The notes beneath the pieces were generated by a model. It made no database searches. It saw only the letters and a list, made by a program, of their open reading frames with translations, and was not told the DNA's origin. A stretch of 64,000 nucleotides of DNA from the NCBI GenBank assembly GCA_031841125.1, contig CM063106.1, positions 32,670,001-32,734,000 on the forward strand, read 5' to 3'. Origin of the DNA: Acanthococcus lagerstroemiae (Eukaryota; Arthropoda; Insecta; Hemiptera; Eriococcidae). The position numbers were made by a program, and so were the translations under genes. Positions within the stretch are counted from its first letter, which is position 1. Each line of letters starts with the position of its first letter. Shown here in pieces: positions 44,604-54,789 of this stretch.

Positions 44604-45335
44604 GATGTATAAGCTGCTCGCCGTTTTGTGAGTTCGTTGATTTACTCTGTCAATTATTGGGAGGAAAGTGTTGACTCTGAAATTATCTCTGGCATTGAAA
44701 GTTGTTTCTCCTTCACGGTCCTTACTTGTTGCTCTTCGTTTGATCGTTCGTTTCTGGGCACCTTTATATGCTTCAGAGCCTGATAATAATTGACCTTGCT
44801 GCTCATAAAAGTCAAACTGATCTCGTAGGCTGGTGATATAGTTGATGAGACCATCATAGTGGTAGACAACATCATGTAGGTCAACTTCAGTCCCTTGTGT
44901 AAACTTATTCACTCGATCAAACGTTGATAAAATATCTGACCAGAAAACAATTAAAATGCCAGTCTCCAATTTATTGAAAATCAGCAACAAACCACGAGCT
45001 TCGGCTCCTACATCCGCCTTCTCTCGGGTATTAGTTGAAATTTTTTTAATCACTTTCCTGAATATGTCATATGAAGTTTTAAGTGCTCGCACAGCATTCC
45101 ACCTTGCTGACCAATGTGTATCTGGAATATATTTCGATAATAATTGAAGATTGTCAGCTTCAACGTCCTGCATTTCACTTTTAAGAAGATCATATCGAAG
45201 AGTAGATGCTGTTAAAAATGAGTACACTTTATTTACAAACATAAAGTACGAAGTAGCTGCAGCACAGGATTCGGCAGCTGCCGAGCCAACCAAATTCAAC
45301 GAATGTGCGGCGCATGGTACGAAGTCTGCCAACAA
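44604..45335 (-). pseudogene. hAT transposase, middle part (ZMYM1/DUF4371-like)
   Basis: FVPCAAHSLNLVG opens a stretch typical of insect hAT transposases of the ZMYM1-like type, followed by WSARWNAVRALK and a long helical region to NQRTHKTAS. The BED finger and first catalytic part are missing upstream. A one-base insertion just before 44607 shifts the frame against the 3' part, and the LTR insertion follows. Not functional. Confidence 0.8.
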
Positions 45336-45530
45336 GTTTCTTGACTTCCTTCATTCACTCAATAAGTGTAATGGCGGATATTTAATATACAACAATAAAT
45401 AATTTTATTATTTTTCTATTTCCCTAAATTAAAATTATATTTATGTATTTTTTCTTGGGCCCCTGTTTGGCCTTGGGCCCCGGGGCACTTGTCCATTTTC
45501 CCATATGGTTAATCCGGCGCTGTTGATAAT

Positions 45531-48227
45531 TTATTGAGAATTGAAGAAATATGCGCACAAAAGGAGATAAATCCGATAAATATGGGCTAAATTCGTGAAA
45601 TATATCCTAAAAAAGTGATCTAAATATTATGTAAAAATATGTTTTTTGGGGCAAAATATGAAAAATGTGCATAAACAAATTGGGCTCATTTTGTTAGGAA
45701 TGATGCGAAACGCGATTTGAATTGAGTATATATCGGTATTTACTCAATGTGGAAAGATATTTAGGCGTTTTCATATAAATCCGCTCCTTGGTTATCAGAC
45801 TACCTAAGTATTAAAATTTTTTTACCTTCTTTATTTTTTCACATTCTACTTCCATATTTATTAGATTTTGTTCCCATCTACTGACTACCATATTACTTTT
45901 TTTATTCCTATTATTATGGCAATAGAGAGATATTATGAGACTGCAGCAAGGTTGCCAACCAACTTTGGGCGTTTCCTATAAATTTTCCGATTTCTCTTAT
46001 TTTAAGGCTACTTTTTAAGCCCTCAGAGAGCCTAGATGCGACCAAAATTTCTGTAAATTCGACCAGAAATGTACAAAGCTTTTTAATTTTAAAATCGTCT
46101 ACAATTACTTTTTTTTTCTTTTTGTGCTTTTCGAGTACCAAATTATTATTCTACCAGACATTAATTAGAATATTTTTCGTTGACATGGTTTCACTCTGGA
46201 ATTGTTAAATAAGAAACTGATTGTACATTCCGTAGATTTCTGAGCATTTCACGGGAAAAATTATGATGAACTAGAAAACCAATAAATATTCGAGTAAAGT
46301 TCGTAGATTTAGTGAAGACCCTGTAGAAGAATCCGTAGAATTTTTGAGTTCACGTAATCAGTCGTACCTGCTGTAGATCCTCAGGAACCTTCCCAGGGTT
46401 GATAATCCAGGACTTCAGTACGCATGTATTTGATTTTTCATTCCTGCTTATTGACTATTTCAGATTTGATGTGAATCTACTGAACGAGGGAATAAAAAGA
46501 ACCAATATAAGTAGTTATAACGGATCTTTGACCCACTATAACTACCAGCCCCTCTTTATCCAGAAATTGCTGTCATTCATTCTGAAAAACGAGTAATTGT
46601 TTACCTAGTATTTTTAGAGCACATAATCGTTCAGGAAACGTTCAGACAAAAACAAAGTGTTTATTTTACTCATATTTCAGGCCTTTTTAAGGGAAATCTC
46701 CTGTACATCATTTTCACCAAGGTAGGTACCCAGTAAAATATCTTCACCAAGGTAGGTATAGGTACACAGTAAAATTCATCACCCCAGAATTTCATAGATT
46801 TTTCCAAGTACTGTAATACGTACGTAATGGATGCCAACTCACCAGAAATTGATATCATTTTCACAACAAACGCAACTCAAAAATCTACACGGTCTTCACC
46901 CCACTCACTTATATTTCTCCCAAAAATGAATATCAATATCAGAGAAAATACACTTCAAAAAAAAATTACCACTTAAGCGTACAGTCAATGTGCAGGCAAA
47001 ATTAATTTGAATATTTTCTGTTATTTTCCCTGAATTTCATAGATTCTTCACTTTGCACAAGATCACTAAAAAATTCAACAGAACTCATGTCCCGTGCCAG
47101 GTATTGCAACATATTATCAAACAATAGTAAAAATTAAGAAATTATAAGGCCCTAGCTCCTTAGGGTTTTGTGAGTCTTCACAAATCAAAACGGTTGTTGA
47201 GGATACTAAGCGCAAGCGTGCTAATTTTTCAAAGACGGCTGTTCACCCCACTCGATTATTTAACTGAAAAAATTTGAAAGGCACACAAACGTACTATTTT
47301 TCAAAGACAGTTGATCACTCTTATATAGATAGACTCTTGATGCGGAAGAGTGACGCATTGTCAAAGATGAAAAAATGTGTCCAAGACTGGTTAGTGCATA
47401 AGATTAATGTGCATATGAGATAAAAAATCATCAACTCATATAGGTACTGACTATCAAGGCCACCAAACTACTGTTTGGTACATAAGACTAATGTGTCTGA
47501 GAGAGAAGTGCAGTACAAGTGGGAATATAAATGGTATATCTCTCTCACATACATTGAATCTTAGGTACCAAAGTGTAATTTGGTTGGTATAGAGTACGTG
47601 TAATTTTCTCTCTCTCGCACGCATTAGTCTTACCAGCGCTGCTCGACAAACGTGAATTAATAAACCAATGTACGTCATACGAATACACTATGCGAATTAA
47701 CATACTCGTTTTTTTCTCTCTTTCCAATGTATAATAAAAACACTATAATTTTCTCTCTCTTACACACTAGTCTTATGTATGGAACTACCGTTTATACCTA
47801 CATGCTTTTCTTTCTTGTATACGTACAGTTGAATTGTACACCTAATTCAGACTAATAATGAAGGTTGTTTGGCTTTTGAGAATAACAATACCTATCTAAT
47901 TCTGTACAGTGAAAAATTCATTACCAAACACAAACTGTATTTTTATTTATAAAATAATAATCAAGATTACGGATTTAATTAACATTTTTATTGTACACGA
48001 TAGATGCTTCGCTTACCGAAGAATTGAAAACAAATGTACGCGCTCGTACACCCAACAAAAATAAAATACGCAAAAAAGTGAAAGTAATAAATGAGGAACT
48101 TTGGTGGAAATGATACATAAGAATGACAAAAGACATAACCAGCTGATATTTAATTATTCATCGAATGAATAACATGGCGTAGTGTATATTACATTTATAT
48201 GACCGAATACGAAAATTTTCATTCCAC
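45531..48227. other. Intergenic
   Basis: Apart from the S28 relic at 46464, only repeated short blocks at 47390-47790 (CATAAGACTAATGTG and TTTTCTCTCTCTC.CAC, in both orientations) are seen. No gene. Confidence 0.4.
46464..46519 (+). pseudogene. Orphan S28 exon 8 relic
   Basis: After TTGACTATTTCAG the plus strand reads FDVNLLNEGIKRTNIS, clearly the start of S28 exon 8 (gene B: FNLKLLNDGIERTNIF) with its acceptor in the right place. A TAG in frame soon follows the splice frame and no HGxxDPW or other S28 exon was found nearby. It is probably the stub of a third family copy, inverted relative to genes A and B. Confidence 0.6.
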
Positions 48228-49049
48228 CTAATTAATATCGTATATGGCGTAAGACAATTTTTTTCTATATCCTACGACAATGATGCACTTCTTTTTTTTC
48301 TCAATTGCTGAAATATATTCGTTCGCTTCTACTTGTTTAATTTTTTCAGTAATTTTAGCTTCGATTTGCTTCTTAGGGTTGGTACAAGTTTCCACCTTTG
48401 CAATTTCGAAAACATACCCAGTTTCCGAGAGAGGATTTTTATTCCACACGATAAAATCAGACTTGCCGTAACCGGCTTGGTAGTTTGATTTGAAATACCA
48501 TCCCGGATTACAATGAAAAAAACTTCCGAGGAAAGCATGATATTCTTCATATTTAAAATCTTCTCCAGCGTAATTCCTTTTCAGTATGTCGTTTGCCACA
48601 TCAAAAAATCCGTCATAATCCCCAGTTTCAAAATGGCAGAGCAGAATATTGTGAAATATGGTTGGGAATCTTTGCTGCCACTGCTTATACCTTGCAATAA
48701 ATAAATTACGCGCTTCGACATTCACGATTTTACACTTTGGTGGGTGAGTACCTTTCACTCGCGTCAGGTATCCTCCCTCGAGAAAGTATGTGTACGCAGT
48801 ATTTGGATCTCCAACAAAATTCTCATAGATGAGTACCGCTTTGTATTGAAAATCTAACAACTGATTTTCTTCGTACGTCCATAAAGACATTTCATATGGT
48901 AATGTGACAGTAGTATCCGCTAATATGTCTAGTGAATCAACGAAACACCAATATACCGGATCTTCACTGCTAACATACTTTCTTTGATGATGTGTAACAT
49001 AATTAATGACACAGCCCGGATGAAAATAATCCTCATCGTCTATATTATA
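48228..49049 (-). pseudogene. Bacterial-type AAA-ATPase-like / PD-(D/E)XK nuclease gene, 3' part only
   Basis: Open from 49049 to the stop at 48228 (first Met at 48890). The reading matches the C-terminal half of bacterial AAA-ATPase-like proteins that carry a PDDEXK_9 nuclease domain: HPGCVINYVTHHQRKYVS resembles the NPWSIINYL segment, a YW block and LEGGYLT follow, then AGYGKSDFIVWNK and VFEIAKVE, the place of the D and (D/E)xK strands. The ATP-binding N-terminal domain is absent; a stop (49050-49052) and an inserted hAT-like element lie upstream. In the usual motif Glu and Lys are two apart; here they are three apart (EIAK), so nuclease activity is doubtful. Intron-free and unlike any neighbour, it is best read as a laterally acquired gene now broken. 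Such AAA genes are reported among bacterial transfers in mealybugs. Confidence 0.6.
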
Positions 49050-49056
49050 TTATACC

Positions 49057-49689
49057 CAGGGATGGCAAACGAAACCATTTTCTTTTTCGTTTTGTTATTT
49101 CGTTTCAATATTTTTGACGAAAATCAATCGTTATTTCGTAATTTCGTTATTTCGTTTTGTTTGTTTGCCATCCCTGCTATTTACTGAACTCACCCTGATT
49201 CAAATCACCCGGGAAAAGAAATGAAATTTCGATTACAGTAGGCTCGGCTACTAGTACCCGACCCTAGAAAGTGGTTGCAATAGGCTCGGCTACTAGTAGC
49301 CGATCCTAAAAATCACAAATCAGAATACTAGGAATGGCAAACGAAACGGTTTTTTTTTTTTTACGTTTCGTTATTTCGTTTGAATATTTTAGACAAAAAT
49401 CTATCGTTATTTCGTTGTTTCGTTATTTTGTTTCGTTTCGTTTGCCATCCCTGCTCAGCTTACCCGGGAAAAGAAATGAAATTTCGATTACAGTAGGCTC
49501 GGCTACTAGTACCCGACCCTAGAAAGTGGTTGCAATAGGCTCGGCTACTAGTAGCCGATCCTAAAAATCACAAATCAGAAAACTAGGGATGGCAAATGAA
49601 ACGTTTTGTTTTTTTTGTTTCGTTATTTCGTTTCAATATTTTAGACAAAAATCAATCGTTATTTCGTTTCGTTTCATTTGCCATCCCTG
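49057..49689. mobile_element. hAT-like non-autonomous element, internally triplicated
   Basis: Begins CAGGGATGGCAAACG and ends TTTGCCATCCCTG, flanked by the exact 8-bp duplication ATTATACC (49049-49056, 49690-49697). Inside, the palindromic terminal module occurs three times (about 49057-49175, 49328-49455, 49583-49689), separated by two near-identical spacers with TCGGCTACTAGTA motifs (about 49209-49325 and 49464-49580). One insertion followed by tandem amplification explains this. No coding potential. Confidence 0.8.
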
Positions 49690-50039
49690 ATTATACCCTG
49701 TAGCATGGGAAATAATATGTCGGCTAGGTAGAGTAATTACGTTGCTCCGCTGGGTTAAACTTGATATAGGAATAGGTCTTAAAGATGGTCTAAGGAATAG
49801 GTAAGGCAACTAGTTGAAGTAGGGCTCTATAGTTTCACCTGGGTATACTAAGCCACCATTTTGGTTCATACTGCGCCCGTCGATGCCGAATTTAAGGCTC
49901 TTTATAGACGAGTATGCGCATACGCCATTTTGGTTCATGGAGGAATGTAAACAAATGAATTGGTGTGTGGTTTTCATATACATTCCTGAAGATAATAAGA
50001 ACAATTTCGTTTATGAGTTGAAACTACAATTAAGTTGAA

Positions 50040-50192
50040 ATGGTTGGTTGTTCTGCCGTTAATTGCAAAAACCAGAGTTCACAAGGGTATCGACTGTTTC
50101 GATTCCCAGCGGATGATACTCGGAAAAAAGCGTGGATCCAAAATTGTCGCCGCAATCACTGGAAACCGACCAGCACGAGCAGATTGTGTGAA
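50040..50192 (+). CDS. THAP zinc-finger first exon
   Basis: Encodes MVGCSAVNCKNQ, LFRFPADD, KAWIQNCRR, HWKPTSTSRLCE: the C2CH THAP fold with both N-terminal Cys, the FPxD motif, the invariant Trp and Pro, and the third Cys. It ends in phase 0 at a GTAAGT donor. The next acceptor (CTTCTAG before 50265) would give THFEK, supplying the last His and the usual HF, but the frame then hits TAA at once. So the product is either a bare THAP domain or a decayed transposase. THAP domains bind DNA, in P elements the transposon ends. Confidence 0.6.
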
Positions 50193-50371
50193 GTAAGTGT
50201 ATTTTATTTGACTGAAAATAAACGCGTAAATTTGTATTCCAACATTCCCCTGTATTACTTCTAGACTCATTTCGAAAAATAAGGTAAGAAATGGTTATAA
50301 GTTTTCATCACAAAATTTTTGGATTGTCGAACTATAAATTACATTTTTCTACCAACAATAATTTTTATTGC

Positions 50372-51000
50372 TTATTGCAAAGTTGTAAATATCCGTAGTA
50401 AGTTGTCGACTACTTCATCTCTTCTCCTCAGTTGGCATTTTTCTTGTTGAAGGCGGATTCGTTCCGTCCACTCTTTTTCAAGAGCAAGGCACAGCTCATT
50501 TGTACTGGGAAACTAAACAATAAATAGATAAGTTTGCACAAGTTGATTTCACAGGAATAGGTTTGCAAATATTAATTCTAGAAAACTCATTGACACCCAT
50601 ACGCCACGAGTATGTAGAAGTGCACTACTATTTCATGTATCATTAATTTTTACATGGAAGTATATTACATGTATTGAGGACATTGGGTACCAACTTGCCA
50701 GATTTAATGAATTCTTCAATCGCATCAAAGTATGCAAGTACTAGGAATTTATGGACTTGAATTACGTGAACTTACCCGTTTTTACAAGCACAGAGAGCTA
50801 GAGCCTTAAGAGAGGTTGGCCAAGTCCGTACCCTATCATACAGAATTATTGATATTTGATGTTAATGAATAAAACAAGGTACCTTCGAGCTACTGCTTGT
50901 AGTCTTCCTATGCGGCTGATAGTCTCTTAATGACATGGACTCCTCCATTTCAATAGATACAACGTTTTCTGGCTTCCGCGTCTTTCTCGACAGAAACAAA
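50372..51000 (-). CDS. Unrecognised spliced coding segments antisense to the THAP exon
   Basis: Three coding-like pieces with splice-site-like borders: about 50888-51000 (ends at a GTACCT donor), about 50776-50850 (reads VRTWPTSLKALALCACKNG, donor GTAAGT) and 50680-50725 (reads AYFDAIEEFIKSGKLVP). The last exon is 50372-50512: after TTGTTTAG it reads FPSTNELCLALEKEW, then a charged helix to LLRIFTTLQ and TAA, with AATAAA at once downstream (50364-50369). The phases do not all agree in any model I could build, so only the last exon is fairly firm. Family unknown; possibly cargo or second gene of the P-like element. Confidence 0.35.
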
Positions 51001-51212
51001 CCTTCCGCATAGAAAATAAGGGAAAATAACTAAAATATTAGAAGATAACCACTATCAGTAATTCGGCCGCGAACCAAAATGGCGTATGCGTCTACCTGTG
51101 TTTATAGGTGCTCTAGCCGAATTGACTACGTGTTACGCTCCGCATAGTCGGATTCGGTATCCACGGGCGCAGTATGAACCAAAATGGCGGCTTAGTATAC
51201 CCAGGTGAAACT

Positions 51213-52014
51213 AAGATAAAAACAAAATTTATTCTACCTGTTATTTTCTATCAGGTAAGATCAGTTTCAAAATTTTACCCATAAAAATTTCGAATTTCCT
51301 CGCATTCGATGGGAAATTCCAAGGTGAACAAATTTAGCTCTTTCCAATTTTTCATCAAAATTGATAGTTTTTGAGCTAATTCGCAAAAACGTAAAAATGT
51401 CCATATAAGTGCAATGCAAACAAAGGAGTTCAGCGATAGCAGCGCGCTGGCACAACGGCAGAACGCGGAAACGCGCTAGTCGTCTAACTTGGTGTCAGGG
51501 ATGATAAGTCAGCCATTAGCTATAAGATTTAAGCCATAAGCTGAAGGTTTTTGGGCAATTAAGTCAGCTATAAGTTTAAGCCAAATGTTCTGTAAGCTAT
51601 AAGCCATAAGCATAAGCCATATTTTTTCGGCTGACTTATGATTTTTTTGTTTGTTTCTCAAATCTAAAAATTTTAAATATATAAATTTTATCTTAACATT
51701 TTTTATTAATTTTATGATTTTCAAACCAATATCCCACACACAATGTTAATGGGCATTCATCACCATTTCTTCCAAAATTGATAACAGAAAAACTTACCCT
51801 GACTATAGCGCTCATACCAATTGCTGGAAATAGAAATAAGCCATAAGTTTAAGCCAGCCATAAGTTTAAGCTATAAGCCATAAGCTTAAGCCAATCAATT
51901 CATAAGCTATAAGCTATAAGCATCAGCCATATTTTCAAGGTCGTAAGCAAAAGTCATAAGTTTAAGCTTTATTGATTGGCTTATCATCCCTGCTTGGTGT
52001 ATCTATATGACTTT
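51213..52014. mobile_element. Second, 5'-truncated copy of the 9371 MITE, split by an insertion
   Basis: 51221-51495 plus 51993-52014 matches 9564-9853 with few differences and ends CTATATGACTTTG like the first copy. Its left part is missing where it meets the family M arm. Confidence 0.7.
51496..51992. mobile_element. hAT-like element rich in ATAAGCC repeats
   Basis: 497 bp, ends CAGGGATGATAAG and CTTATCATCCCTG, exact 8-bp duplication CTTGGTGT on both sides (51488-51495, 51993-52000). The inside is built of short forward and inverted ATAAGCCATAAGC-type words. No coding capacity. Confidence 0.82.
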
Positions 52015-53604
52015 GGTCATATGTTTCGTAAAAAAGTCCCTAGTCTGCATTAATCAGTATCATGGTCCTTTATTTTGTTAATAAATTAAATATCTGCGGC
52101 TGTCTGCGAATCACACCGTCGTCGCGTGGTCAACGGTGATGTTAAAAACTTGTTGCTTGTTCCGCGGCATGGTAGTCTTAAAAACCGTTCAAACCGTGGT
52201 ATCCTGTTTTTAGTAAACTGTTGAATATTCTTAATTTATAATGTCATATTGAATTATTAATGAGAAAATTACATTAATACGATGTTACGATCGGAGAATT
52301 ACATTTGCTTTTCATATATGTACCTTATCGTGTATGTTGCTGTGCGAGGATGTATTCAGACCACGACTGAGAATAGACGTGAATGTGGTTAGTATACTAC
52401 GTTAATATTGTTAGTGATTTATCAACTTCAGTTCAAATTAGAATTTAATTTTTCGACGAATCGAGTATATGAAATGCATATACACACCAGTCTACCATAT
52501 TATGCAACGGCGGTGGCATGCGACAGATGGAATTCTGTTTCTGCTAATGACTGCCGCTGCTTATGGTATGTAATACGTCTTTTATGGTAACTATACAGTA
52601 GAATTTCGTGAAATCGTTTCCTCGTTTATATACAATGCGCATCAAAGATGGAACGAGTTATAACAAGAGTGTAGCAGTGAGTTTATGTACAGTTGATACC
52701 ATCAGTCGTATCTGAATGTAAGTAACATTGGTTCATATCGTTCACAGATCGAGTTGGGCGTTTGAACACAGCGCGGTATTGAAGTGAACTGTTAATATTC
52801 TGGCTCCAAAAACTGCTACGGAGTACACGATTACTAGCGGGAGTATTCGCCACACAACGTATTAATTACATCGTTGTCAGTTTGAAAGGTATGTAACGTG
52901 TGTCTTATTTATATTATTGGCATATTTCAGGCTACATATACTCCCACTGTTTTTACAATCATACATCTGTTATTGAAAGGGTTATGATTCACAGAGTCTG
53001 AAAAGTGAGAATTATATCAATGAAAAATGTATAGTATATAGCCTGTGTTACGAAAGAAATGCTCGAGTTATTAGTGAAAAATTTAAACAAAATTCACGAA
53101 AGTGCTCGTCGTTTGTTTGCCGCAGAACCTGTTATTTCTCAAGAAGCCTTATTCTAGTATACTGAAAAGTTCAAAAGGAAACTAAAAACTTTGGTGGATA
53201 CATAGGACATTCAACTCTGATCAAGTATATAATACGCGTGTAAAGAATGCACAGATCAGTGCGTTTGTTTATTGAACTATACACGATGATCTCGGGCATT
53301 TATTTTGTGAAACAGACTGTAGTATAATGAAATTTTGGTACAAAAAGAGGGAAACAATTTTCATTCATGTACGTGAATGACGAGTGAGATGAGAAAGGTG
53401 TGTACATAATTCTGATGCGGCATTACAGCGTGCACTTCGGATGCACTTTTATGTAGGATTCGCTACTCCGTGTTTGTTATTGGTTCTAATTTTTTCCGGC
53501 ATAATATTATGCAACTATGTCTTATTTTACTTGAACACACCATTGATGAACACAGGCATCGGAACGAGTAGTGTATACTGTCAGAACATTCTGAACATCA
53601 TATT
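52015..53604. other. Space before the 53605 exon
   Basis: No coding. Donor-like GTAAGT at 52719 and GTATGT at 52888 could end 5' untranslated exons of the gene at 53605, but this is guesswork. Confidence 0.25.
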
Positions 53605-54696
53605 ATGGCTCTAATACGACGAGAGAAGTACGAACATAATGGTCGAGAATATAAAAGAAGTCAATATTATGCACTAAAGAAAAAAGAGAGGGACTTGAAT
53701 CAAAAGAATGAGGAAGGACTTAATGATGAACACGCAGCTAGTATTCGTTGTCATAAGGTATGTGCGTCTCATCATATTGTGTAATGGGTGCCCAAACATA
53801 CAATAAGCAAAGGTATGACTCCACAAAAGGAAGGTGTGGAAAATGTTATTCACGTGTTGATGTACAAAAATTCACTGATGTGTGATAATATGATAAACCA
53901 AAGTCTCTGCTGGGCACAGTCACTAGCTCAAATTGATAGCACGTCTTCTTTAATATTCGCACGCTCATCAACTTATAAATTTTTTATATGAAAATCCTTA
54001 GCTTCTTGGATTACTGTTTGAATTTTGGATTTCTTCAACTTCAATTTGGACCTATTTTGGTTTATCATTAATGTACGACCAAATTATTTATTATCTCATG
54101 AAATATAATTACTAAGGACTCGGTAGGAATAGAAAAATTATTGCTTCAATTAATTAAAAAAACAGCAAACGTGTTTGATGTTCAACTACTAACATTCAAT
54201 ATTGGAAATTGTAATCTGCTTTCTTAGTGGGAAATTTGATAATCGGAGCAGCATGAAAGAAAAAACTGTCCACTCTTGGTTTTATTGCAGGCAATAAACT
54301 CTGCGATTAGATGGGCGCATTGTCAGAGGCCAGAGACCTTCGGATCGCACTTTGAGGTAGATAGAATGTGGGTCCACATACACATATACAGGGATGTTTG
54401 TCTTGTGTAAGGCTAATACTGCAACTGCAGGTGCGATAAAAACGCAATGTGTGCACCGGCACTTATCTACTCCCCTGATAACACTTCCGTAAATAAATTA
54501 TTGTTTCTTAATGATGTAAGTAGATAGTACATCTAGCAACCTAGGTGCACCTCAAAACTTTTTATTTTATTTCATTAGTTAGCAACATGGATCCAACAAA
54601 GGAACTACTTCAAAAACTGATCATCGAAATTATCATCACTATAATGAGCTTCTAAAGAAGATTTTAATTGAAGTGGTGATCAAAATAATCAGATAT
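53605..54696 (+). CDS. Candidate unrecognised gene, three phase-0 exons
   Basis: Exon 53605-53757 encodes 51 aa (MALIRREKYEHNGREYKRSQ, then a Lys/Glu-rich helix to SIRCHK) and ends at GTATGT. Exon 54291-54356 after TTTATTGCAG encodes AINSAIRWAHCQRPETFGSH and ends at GTAGAT. Exon 54583-54696 after TTCATTAGTTAG encodes a His/Asn-rich start and then NELLKKILIEVVIKIIRY, ending at GTAAGT. All three are multiples of three in the same phase. No family recognised and no stop found downstream before the repeat arrays. Alternative: the last exon starts at its own ATG (54587), giving MDPTKELLQKLIIEIII. Moderate to low support. Confidence 0.3.
54248..54600 (+). repeat. Duplicated exon-bearing block, copy 1
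   Basis: Nearly identical to 57943-58290, from GCAGCATGAAAGAAAAAACT through GGTGCACCTCAAAAC to the ATGGATC. Copy 1 lacks about 24 bp present in copy 2 near 58015. Confidence 0.75.
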
Positions 54697-54704
54697 GTAA
54701 GTAC

Positions 54705-54774
54705 CGTGGATTCGTCGAAATTTTTTAGTTAGCCGCTTAGCCGTATTAGGCGCTGAAGTCGCCTAATATGGCCA
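54705..54774. repeat. 70-bp repeat, copy 1
   Basis: GTGGATTCGTCGAAATT and TATTAGGCGCTGAAGTCGCC, identical to 59053-59122. It begins eight bases past the 54696 donor and includes a GGCG..CGCC palindrome. Confidence 0.75.
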
Positions 54775-54789
54775 ATTAGGCGCTACAAA

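Larger units (their letters stand above)
42720..45522 (-). mobile_element. Complete hAT transposon with nested LTR insertion
   Basis: Terminal inverted repeats start TAGCGCCGGATT and end AATCCGGCGCTG, each followed inward by a GGGCCCCGGGGC-type block. The exact 8-bp duplication TTGATAAT flanks it (42712-42719, 45523-45530). It carries the transposase remnants listed separately; without the nested 1249-bp insertion it is about 1.55 kb, so the N-terminal part of the transposase is already deleted. Confidence 0.88.
49893..51115. mobile_element. P-like DNA element with THAP exon
   Basis: 1.2 kb between 8-bp duplications GCCGAATT (49885-49892 and 51116-51123). Imperfect inverted ends share TACGCCATTTTGGTTC. 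P-superfamily elements make 8-bp duplications and their transposase starts with a THAP zinc finger; a THAP exon is present here at 50040. The body of a P transposase is missing, so this copy is non-autonomous. A set of minus-strand coding-like segments fills the other half. Confidence 0.6.
49819..51212. mobile_element. Palindromic MITE family M copy, split by a P-like element
   Basis: Outer inverted arms share CACCTGGGTATACTAAGCC and CCATTTTGGTTCATACTGCG. Joined across the inner element the sequence is a self-complementary MITE like those at 27805, 30003 and 16717, with the family centre CTCCGCATAGTCGGATTCGG. The left arm also has the GTAGGG terminus; the right terminus is missing and abuts another repeat at 51213. 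Confidence 0.65.

Noticed and set aside
46670..46864. 64-codon minus-strand frame near the S28 relic
   Set aside because: Contains no S28 motif; comes from a short GGTAGGTA duplication.
51509..51739. 76-codon minus-strand frame
   Set aside because: Arises from ATAAGCC repeats inside the 497-bp element.
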